In this document: in pieces, positions 16,378-22,169 of the stretch
Layout of the letters: each line of letters opens with the position of its first letter
Numbering within the stretch: the stretch's first letter is position 1
Source: Candidatus Falkowbacteria bacterium RIFOXYA2_FULL_38_12
GTDB lineage: Bacteria; Patescibacteriota; Patescibacteriia; XYB2-FULL-38-15
Reading direction: 5' to 3'
Length of the DNA: 33,466 nucleotides
Assembly: GCA_001778095.1 (NCBI GenBank)
Contig: MFGA01000023.1
Coordinates: 112,891-146,356 of the forward strand
The notes under the pieces: generated by a model
What the model was told of the DNA's origin: nothing
The model's database searches: none
What the model saw: only the letters and a program-made list of their open reading frames with translations
Made by a program: the position numbers and the translations under genes

Positions 16378-16815
16378 TTAAGTGTTTACCCAAATTAGAA
16401 TTATAACAATAACGACCACCAAGGTTGATAAATATATTACTATATCCGGAAAATAACCCATAAACTTTTCAAAACGACTACGTGAAATCATCTCATTAAA
16501 TTTTTCTCCGATGTAATTTTCAATAATTTCTTCGCTATTTCTCAACCCCATCTTTAAATCAACATTATAAAAATATAACGTCAGCGGAATTAAAAAAAGT
16601 AAAATTGAAATGATAACCCTAACAAAATTATTTAATTGTATTAATTGCTCATTAAAGGTGGCGATCACCAGTAGTGCGGCAAATATTGTACTTATTATTG
16701 GCAAAATTCCCATTCTCGCCTTAATCGTATTAAGTATTATGTCCAGTTGAATTTTTAATGCTTCTCTTTTTCCTTCAATCGGTAAACTTTCAAATTTTTC
16801 TTTATCTTGATTCAT
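16378..16815 (-). CDS. Three-helix membrane protein of the TIR operon
   Basis: This 145-residue protein has three clear hydrophobic segments at about 36-54, 64-84 and 121-143. A charged amphipathic N terminus (1-33) and a soluble loop of about 35 residues lie between helices 2 and 3. I do not recognise a named family. It is the last gene of the operon, 12 bases after the unknown 151-residue gene. Membrane proteins of this size in defence operons can be pore-forming effectors or membrane anchors for a sensor. Either is possible, and a host-membrane role unrelated to defence cannot be excluded. Base composition matches its neighbours. Confidence 0.65.
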   Translation of the reverse strand: MNQDKEKFESLPIEGKREALKIQLDIILNTIKARMGILPIISTIFAALLVIATFNEQLIQLNNFVRVIISILLFLIPLTLYFYNVDLKMGLRNSEEIIENYIGEKFNEMISRSRFEKFMGYFPDIVIYLSTLVVVIVIILIWVNT

Positions 16816-16827
16816 AAAAAAATTTCG

Positions 16828-17283
16828 CTAAAAGCGTATTATTTTAAGACATCTGTTTTTCTTGTCCCAAAAAACGGAAATCATCTCACCTTTTTTTAGA
16901 GATGTAGCAAATTCATCCGTAATCTCGATTCTTATGGTCTGAGAGAAATCGTCATAGTCAGTGTAATCTTTGGGAAATCCCAAATTTACAACTGGTTTAT
17001 TTAGTCCAAATGATAATTCAAATTTTATTTGGACTTCCGTATTCGGCTTTTTTCTTATCACCCAATGAAAAACTTTTTTACTAAACCCAACCAATATCTC
17101 AGCGAGAGTTAAATCACGCAAAAAATCGACTACGCTAAAATCTTTAAAAATTATCCTAGTAATTTCCCGAAAATCGATGTCTTTAATGATATACCGTTCG
17201 ATGCCTATCTCTTCTTCCGTGAAGATGGTTTTTATCTCCTCCAATTCTTCATCCGTAAAATTACCATTAACCAACAGTTTCAT
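16828..17283 (-). CDS. Unknown protein of the TIR operon
   Basis: This 151-residue protein has no family I recognise. The N terminus (MKLLVNGNFTDEELEEIKTI) looks like a strand plus an acidic helix. A central stretch at about 50-75 is hydrophobic but broken by charges (VVDFLRDLTLAEILVGFSKK), more like an amphipathic or membrane-associating helix than a true membrane span. The last 70 residues are beta-rich (VQIKFELSFG, QTIRIEITDEF, MISVFWDKKNRCLKIIRF). It starts 38 bases after the TIR gene and ends 12 bases before the membrane protein gene. Its fixed place between them suggests it is a working part of the system, perhaps a sensor or adaptor. The function is unknown. Confidence 0.6.
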   Translation of the reverse strand: MKLLVNGNFTDEELEEIKTIFTEEEIGIERYIIKDIDFREITRIIFKDFSVVDFLRDLTLAEILVGFSKKVFHWVIRKKPNTEVQIKFELSFGLNKPVVNLGFPKDYTDYDDFSQTIRIEITDEFATSLKKGEMISVFWDKKNRCLKIIRF

Positions 17284-17321
17284 ATTTACTTTTCTAATAA
17301 TCGAAACACTTAAATAAATAA

Positions 17322-18179
17322 TTACGAGTTAGATCCAAAAGAGAGCGTCTGATATTTCACGTTCGCCTGTAACCGACAATTTTCGTTCTGACTAAAACCA
17401 ATTAATTTACCATCCGTATCTTTTTGTAATTCAAATTCAGCTCCAAATTTACACTTGTATTTTTCGATGTTTATGCTACCAACTCGCGTGACCGTTTTTT
17501 CCAAGATGTCGTTTCCGTCCGGCAATATAACTTTGTATTGACTAATATTTTTTAATTCAAATTTCCGAGGTTTTTGAATTAAATTATCCCACTCTACTTC
17601 GAAATATTTATTTTTATGAAATATAATTTCGTCGGTGATCTCGCTATATCCACCATCTTCCGGAAAATCAATATAAAGTTTATCATCTCTCCTTAACGCC
17701 CGCATTTTATTAATCTCAATAAACTGATCTTCTGAGAACTTGCGCTCTTTGCCAGTTTCGTCTTGATAAACAGTTTTGTCTACCATCCCGAGTACACCGA
17801 GAGCCTGACGAATTTCTTTAAAACCAACGGCAAAGTCCCTCCTGAAATCAGCATAAATTCTTTCTTGAAGAAGGGGTGGCAATTGTTCTTTACAATTATC
17901 AATCAACGCAGGGATAATTTTAAAATTTCCCTTGACCTCCAACATAAACCCCGCATTAAGTTCTTTTTTTACCCAATGAGAATCGAGAGAATTTTTAGAT
18001 AAAATTGCAATGAGATGGTCTGAGGAATTTAACCCATCATTTATTTTATTAATCAAAGAGTCCCCCGCTTTCATCTCCCAAAGATAACACCAAACATCAA
18101 CCCCGTGCGACTTTAAAGCTTCGGAAAGATTAAGTACAAATTTTTTGTCTTGTGATGAAAAACTAATAAAAACTTTCAT
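17322..18179 (-). CDS. TIR-domain protein, candidate NAD-consuming effector
   Basis: The first 130 residues of this 285-residue protein form a TIR domain: MKVFISFSSQDKKFVLNLSE (strand A and helix A), then VDVWCYLWEMKAGDSL, HLIAILSKNSLDSHWVKKEL and IIPALID. Glu73 in SHWVKKEL is at the position of the catalytic glutamate of NADase TIR domains such as SARM1, so enzymatic activity is plausible. Residues about 135-285 are charged and beta-rich, with no family I know; they may sense a trigger. Its ATG overlaps the stop of the ImmA/IrrE gene by 4 bp, so translation is probably coupled. Bacterial TIR proteins commonly deplete NAD+ or make signals during phage infection; that role here is inferred. 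Confidence 0.85.
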   Translation of the reverse strand: MKVFISFSSQDKKFVLNLSEALKSHGVDVWCYLWEMKAGDSLINKINDGLNSSDHLIAILSKNSLDSHWVKKELNAGFMLEVKGNFKIIPALIDNCKEQLPPLLQERIYADFRRDFAVGFKEIRQALGVLGMVDKTVYQDETGKERKFSEDQFIEINKMRALRRDDKLYIDFPEDGGYSEITDEIIFHKNKYFEVEWDNLIQKPRKFELKNISQYKVILPDGNDILEKTVTRVGSINIEKYKCKFGAEFELQKDTDGKLIGFSQNENCRLQANVKYQTLSFGSNS

Positions 18180-18655
18180 ATTTGGTTAATTAGCCCCGTT
18201 TCCAGTAATCGGACGGATATCGCCTGCTCACTAACTTCATATCTTCGAGCCAACTCGGGAATTTTTAAGACTATTAATTTTTCCTTAATATCTTTTTCTA
18301 AAAAATCTTTTGGCACCAATAGCTCAGCAGCGAATTCATTCGCTTCTCTTTCCTGATCGGTTGGTCTATCGTAAATCCCCTCAATTATTTTTTCATCAAT
18401 CTCGTGCCCTAAAAGAAAATGACCCAATTCGTGAGCTAATGTAAATCTCTGTCGAACCTTCGGCTTGTCGCTATTAATACCTATGGCCAAAAGACCTTCC
18501 CGATTAATTATTATACCCGAAACATGATCGGGAAAGCTGGGATAATAAATAACCTTAATAGAAAATAAATTTGCTACTTTTTCTAGAGGGATTGGCAACT
18601 CCTTGATCTCTAATTTTTTTAATATATCTCTAATTTTATCCGTCAAACCTTTCAT
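18176..18655 (-). CDS. ImmA/IrrE family metallopeptidase
   Basis: This 159-residue zinc peptidase has the HExxH motif HELGH at 75-79 in FTLAHELGHFLLGHE. The downstream REANEFAAELLVP segment (about 103-115) supplies the third zinc ligand. The C terminus (LARRYEVSEQAISVRLLETG) resembles a helix-turn-helix. ImmA/IrrE enzymes cleave a paired XRE repressor in response to stress or phage signals and so relieve repression. The paired repressor is the gene 5 bases upstream, and the next gene is the TIR protein (4-bp overlap). This is the layout of a protease switch controlling a downstream effector. Confidence 0.93.
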   Translation of the reverse strand: MKGLTDKIRDILKKLEIKELPIPLEKVANLFSIKVIYYPSFPDHVSGIIINREGLLAIGINSDKPKVRQRFTLAHELGHFLLGHEIDEKIIEGIYDRPTDQEREANEFAAELLVPKDFLEKDIKEKLIVLKIPELARRYEVSEQAISVRLLETGLINQI

Positions 18656-18660
18656 AAATT

Positions 18661-18972
18661 TTATTTCTCCTGCTTTTTGGCATAATTTATAAAATTCTTG
18701 ATTATTTCGTCGTAATCAATATTTTGTTTGTCTTGTGCCTTGTCAGCCCTAAATTGACTAACAGTTATCGGCTTGTCAAAAAAATAGTCGTGATCAATGT
18801 TAAAAATATTAGCTAGCTTATGTAAATCACTGACACTAATATTTCTCTCACCTTTTTCAATATAGGAAATAAACGACTCAGAATAACCTAAAAGATCACC
18901 CAGATCTTTTTGGGTTAGCCCCTTTAATTGTCTTAATTTCTGGATTTTTCCTCCTATTTTTGCAATGTTCAT
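18661..18972 (-). CDS. XRE-family repressor, first gene of the TIR operon
   Basis: This helix-turn-helix protein has about 103 residues. The HTH domain (about 5-60) reads IQKLRQLKGLTQKDLGDLLG then YSESFISYIEKGERNISVSDL. A short acidic/basic tail of about 40 residues follows. It should repress its own operon and be the substrate of the adjacent ImmA/IrrE peptidase. The frame has an ATG at 18981, but the perfect -10 box ends at 18982, so the transcript should begin near 18975. I therefore chose the ATG at 18972 (MNIAKIGGK), which implies a nearly leaderless mRNA. The start at 18981 would need a different promoter. Confidence 0.88.
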   Translation of the reverse strand: MNIAKIGGKIQKLRQLKGLTQKDLGDLLGYSESFISYIEKGERNISVSDLHKLANIFNIDHDYFFDKPITVSQFRADKAQDKQNIDYDEIIKNFINYAKKQEK

Positions 18973-18981
18973 ATAAATCAT

Positions 18982-19010
18982 ATTATAATTTAGTCATAAA
19001 AATTTGTCAA
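18982..19010 (-). promoter_or_regulatory. Perfect consensus promoter of the XRE-ImmA-TIR operon
   Basis: On the minus strand TTGACA (19010-19005) and TATAAT (18987-18982) both match consensus exactly with a 17-bp spacer. Such a strong promoter must be held down in normal growth, which fits control by the XRE repressor. Transcription would start about 3 bases before the ATG at 18972. Confidence 0.8.
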
Positions 19011-19060
19011 GTGAATAATCTTTTAAACAAAAGGATAAAAACCAAAAAAACTTTTTTAAT

Positions 19061-19096
19061 TTGACAAATAAGCTGATAGTAGTAAACTCTAGAGTT
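19061..19096 (+). promoter_or_regulatory. Promoter with palindrome for the DUF1508 gene
   Basis: TTGACA (19061-19066) is 16 bp from TAAACT (19083-19088). The perfect 12-bp palindrome AACTCTAGAGTT (19085-19096) overlaps the -10 box and predicted start, so it may be an operator. The leader of about 90 bases holds a CTCGTT/AACGAG hairpin (19113-19131). This promoter diverges from that of the TIR operon, and both share the ATTTGTCAA/TTGACAAAT sequence. Confidence 0.5.
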
Positions 19097-19183
19097 AGAG
19101 TAAGCTTATTGTCTCGTTCCCTTAAAACGAGCTAATTCAACCGACTGGAATTTAGGGTGAAAGTTATAAAAGTAAATCTTTTT

Positions 19184-19366
19184 ATGGCAAAATTTCAACT
19201 GTCCAAAGACAGAGCTGGATATTTTTATTGGATTCTTAAATCTGATGAAAATGGGAAGACTATCGCTAAAAGTAGTGAGTCTTACAACTCTAAAAAGGGG
19301 GCGAGCGATTCAATTGCTTGGGTCCGCACTAATGCAAAGACCGCCAAACTTGAAGATCTATCCTAA
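19184..19366 (+). CDS. DUF1508 (YegP-like) small protein
   Basis: This 60-residue protein carries one DUF1508 repeat: KFQLSKDRAGYFYWILKSDE, then NGKTIAKSSESYNSKKGASD and a helix SIAWVRTNA. The YegP family usually has one or two such repeats, so this is a complete single-repeat member. Function is unknown; the fold is a small alpha/beta unit. The frame extends back to a GTG at 19157, but the family begins at the ATG at 19184. It is the only plus-strand gene of the island, driven by its own promoter and ending at a 42-bp palindromic terminator shared with the restriction gene. Confidence 0.85.
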   Translation: MAKFQLSKDRAGYFYWILKSDENGKTIAKSSESYNSKKGASDSIAWVRTNAKTAKLEDLS

Positions 19367-19370
19367 CCCA

Positions 19371-19412
19371 AAAAACAAAAAGAATAAGCGGCCGCTTATT
19401 CTTTTTGTTTTT
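19371..19412. terminator. 42-bp perfect palindrome, bidirectional terminator
   Basis: The sequence from 19371 to 19412 is its own exact reverse complement: 21-bp arms with no spacer, centred on GCGGCCGC at 19388-19395. A-rich and T-rich flanks make it a terminator in both directions, between the DUF1508 gene (plus) and the restriction gene (minus). The stop codon and last four codons of the minus-strand gene lie inside the right arm. Confidence 0.85.
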
Positions 19413-20397
19413 CCCCTTCAACAATCTTAATCTCCTCCTCGCTCAACCCATACAATCCATAAACTTCCTCGTCAATTTTTTTATCGGTTTGGAAAATTTC
19501 GTCTTTGATTTTTTGCCATTCATTGGAATTTTCCGCAGAGCCTCCAATTTTTTTATATGACTCCACTAATGTTTTAGCTAATTTTATTAATTCTCCCTGA
19601 TCATCCGTGGAAACTTTTGGGATTGGGAGTCTATCTGTCACAAAATTATCAAAATGCATTGTTCTTACAGCCTTCCCGTAAATAAATCTGTAAACATACC
19701 AATTTACAAGTTCAGAGTTTAACAACGACCAAATAAAATAATTCGAATATTGCTTGTCTATAGCGAGTTGATTTATCGTATCAAGAATAATATAATTTTT
19801 ATCGTCCGAAATCGCACTGATAATTTTTATATGATCAGTCGGATTTTCTATATGTGCAACAATATTCTGCACAAGAACAGAATTTGGTTTTATAAAAGCC
19901 TTATCGTCAAAAACTTTTTCTTTGTTAATTTTTCCCTTGATTTCCCTTATTCCCATTCTACTTATCGACGCTCCGCCCAAAACCTCCAATTCGCCCACCT
20001 CGCCCACTTCTTTTTGTAGCATTGCCCCGCGTTGATTTGTCGCCACATCTTTCAGCATCAAAGAATTTTTTAACATTTTTCGAGCCACAATAATTTCTTC
20101 ATCAGAAACCCCGTTGAGAAAAAATCCAAACTCCTTAGCTGTCTTTTTATCAATTTTTCCTAATATCAAAATCTGTTCGTCTTTTGCTATACCACTTTGG
20201 TAAATCTTATGGCTCACATCTTTTTCAACAATAATCACAACTTGCTCTAATTTTACTTCTTTCCAAACTTTACTGCCGTCGATAATTATTTTTAAGTCGT
20301 CCCAAACTAGCTGCCGAATCTTTTTATAATTTGAGGCGAAAGTGAAGGCTTTTGGAATAATAAAACCCAGAAATCCTTCTTTTCTTAATTCAGTCAA
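19396..20397 (-). CDS. Type IIG restriction-modification enzyme, C-terminal part (split gene)
   Basis: This 333-codon frame continues the methyltransferase of the upstream frame. GFLGFIIPKAFTFASNYKKI follows motif IV in intact Eco57I-like enzymes, so it belongs to the same polypeptide. The rest (about 120-310) should be the target-recognition domain, which sets the DNA sequence recognised, and the end EEVYGLYGLSEEEI is typical of the family C terminus. Its first usable codon is a TTG at 20397 overlapping the upstream TGA. Reading the frame backward gives LFIKKSL directly before TELRKEG, which fits the expected joined protein. It is therefore probably not an independent gene, unless translational coupling at TTGA makes it a separate subunit. 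Confidence 0.75.
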   Translation of the reverse strand: MTELRKEGFLGFIIPKAFTFASNYKKIRQLVWDDLKIIIDGSKVWKEVKLEQVVIIVEKDVSHKIYQSGIAKDEQILILGKIDKKTAKEFGFFLNGVSDEEIIVARKMLKNSLMLKDVATNQRGAMLQKEVGEVGELEVLGGASISRMGIREIKGKINKEKVFDDKAFIKPNSVLVQNIVAHIENPTDHIKIISAISDDKNYIILDTINQLAIDKQYSNYFIWSLLNSELVNWYVYRFIYGKAVRTMHFDNFVTDRLPIPKVSTDDQGELIKLAKTLVESYKKIGGSAENSNEWQKIKDEIFQTDKKIDEEVYGLYGLSEEEIKIVEGEKQKE

Positions 20398-22043
20398 AGA
20401 CTTCTTGATAAATAAAATGCCGTATCCGTTGAACCAATATCATATTTATCTTTGAAAAAATTTTGATCTTCCTTGGAAAGCTCAGCTCCATACGGCGGAT
20501 TACCAATCACGCAATCAAATCCGCCTTGCTTGAAAACCTCGGGAAATTGTTCTTCCCAATTAAACGGTTTTTTGTCGCGGTAATTTTTACCGAAAAACTT
20601 TTCCAGTTCTTCGTCCGTACCGGAAATGAGCGAATTGCCGTTTTTGATATTGCCTCCCAGGCTCGGCAATTTTGTTTGACTGTCAAAAGTATTCAAAAGC
20701 AAGTTAAGTCGCGCGAGTTCTACGGCCTGCTCGTCCAAGTCAACACCATAAATATTGTTCTGCAAAATCTGAATTTTCAAAAATCCGTCCGGCTTGGCGC
20801 CGAATTCTTCATATTTTTTTATCAAAAAATTCATGGCCGCGACCAAAAATGATCCGCTACCGCAAGCCGGATCTAAAATTTTAATTTTTTGCAAATCATC
20901 AACGCTCTTGCACTTGTCTAAGATCGAACCAAGGGCGTTTTGAACAATATAATCCACGATAAATTTTGGCGTATAATAAATTCCTTGCTCTTTTCTTTTT
21001 CTGTGGCTCTTAATTAAATCTAAATCTTGATCGAATAATCTCTTTTTTGTTTGCTCCAATTTATATCCCAAATAATTTTCATAGACCGCTCCCAAAACAT
21101 CTGCCGGAATGGCGGAAAAGTCATACTCAAAATAATCCTTATCGCCATACAATCTATTGATTACTTTTTCGGTTGCCCCGCTAAATTCTTCCCATTTTTC
21201 AAAAGGATGCGGAGAAAATAAATTAGAGTTATAGATTTTATCAAGCTCGCGGAATTTTTCTACCATAATCGTCCAAGGGCTGGATTTTCCGGTTTGTCCG
21301 CTTGATTTATATTGATGCAAAAGAGGAATCAAAGTGGGTGGCTCAATTTTTCTATCTTCGGCCACCCGAATAAATATTAAGCGATCTAAAAGCTTTTGAA
21401 CGCCTTCGTCTATCAAATGATCCGGCACATCTTTATTCCAAGTTCTAAAAGCCTCGGTCAGCTCTCTACGACAATAATTCAAATCTTCGGCCAATTTTTC
21501 GGTTACCGAGACTTTTTGTATTTTTTTACCATGCTTTTCGGCCTCTTTATCCAAACTATCAGACAAAAAAGCTTCTTTGGATAAAAACCACAGCTGGTCA
21601 AAACGATCCAAATATTCATTATATGGAATCTCAAAATACCTTTTACCGGCTAAAGACTTTTCCGGACTCAAGGCATTGAAAACAATTAGACTCTCAAAAT
21701 CGGTTAACACTGCCCAAGTAACGCCCTTGTTCCAAGAGTATTTAATTGATTGTTTGGCGTAATCATCCCTGTGTAAATCAGCCGATATTTTTTTGGCCTC
21801 CAAGTAAAATTTTATCCGGCTGTTTACATAAAAACCATAATCAACCCGATCGCCGGAAATCTGCTCTTCAAGGGTTATTTCTTCCTTACTTTGAAAATTC
21901 CATCCCAAAGCCTCAAATAACGGTTCTATAAATCCGCGCTTTGTTTCCTCTTCACTGTATCTGGCAATTTTACCGGCGGCTTTTTCCGCTTCATACTTCT
22001 CCACCAATTTTTTTATTTCTAATTTTACGGCTTCTTTTTCCAT
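20394..22043 (-). CDS. Type IIG restriction-modification enzyme, nuclease and methyltransferase part (split gene)
   Basis: This 549-residue frame carries an N-terminal PD-(D/E)xK nuclease (Asp68 in RVDYGFY and the E-x-K of LEAK at 82-84). A helical linker follows, then an N6-adenine methyltransferase with the SAM motif DPACGSGSF at 391-399 and catalytic NPPY at 515-518. Cutting and modification in one chain is the type IIG (Eco57I-like) plan. The frame breaks after STDTAFYL, giving SRSL and a TGA, and resumes in the -1 frame in the next open frame. The break lies in a short TTTA repeat. As it stands the enzyme lacks its recognition domain and is probably inactive, unless frameshifting or phase variation restores it. 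Confidence 0.85.
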   Translation of the reverse strand: MEKEAVKLEIKKLVEKYEAEKAAGKIARYSEEETKRGFIEPLFEALGWNFQSKEEITLEEQISGDRVDYGFYVNSRIKFYLEAKKISADLHRDDYAKQSIKYSWNKGVTWAVLTDFESLIVFNALSPEKSLAGKRYFEIPYNEYLDRFDQLWFLSKEAFLSDSLDKEAEKHGKKIQKVSVTEKLAEDLNYCRRELTEAFRTWNKDVPDHLIDEGVQKLLDRLIFIRVAEDRKIEPPTLIPLLHQYKSSGQTGKSSPWTIMVEKFRELDKIYNSNLFSPHPFEKWEEFSGATEKVINRLYGDKDYFEYDFSAIPADVLGAVYENYLGYKLEQTKKRLFDQDLDLIKSHRKRKEQGIYYTPKFIVDYIVQNALGSILDKCKSVDDLQKIKILDPACGSGSFLVAAMNFLIKKYEEFGAKPDGFLKIQILQNNIYGVDLDEQAVELARLNLLLNTFDSQTKLPSLGGNIKNGNSLISGTDEELEKFFGKNYRDKKPFNWEEQFPEVFKQGGFDCVIGNPPYGAELSKEDQNFFKDKYDIGSTDTAFYLSRSL

Positions 22044-22068
22044 AATAATTTTAGTTAGTTATTCCTCA

Positions 22069-22097
22069 ATTATCCCCCTAAAACCCCTCAAAGTCAA
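22069..22097 (-). promoter_or_regulatory. Promoter for the type IIG gene
   Basis: On the minus strand TTGACT (22097-22092) is 17 bp from GATAAT (22074-22069). Its -35 box is only 7 bases from the -35 box of the divergent surface-protein promoter. Confidence 0.6.
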
Positions 22098-22104
22098 CGA
22101 AATA

Positions 22105-22133
22105 TTGACAAAAACCAGAAAATATGCTATGCT
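22105..22133 (+). promoter_or_regulatory. Promoter for the Ig-like surface protein
   Basis: TTGACA (22105-22110) is 17 bp from TATGCT (22128-22133). Transcription should start near 22140, giving a leader of about 30 bases without a clear Shine-Dalgarno sequence. Confidence 0.6.
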
Positions 22134-22169
22134 TACCCATTAAAAAACGTTAATCATTAAACGAAAATT

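Noticed and set aside
20394-22043. Type I restriction system (HsdR/HsdM)
   Set aside because: Nuclease and methyltransferase are in one chain, there is no helicase domain and no HsdS gene, so type IIG fits better.
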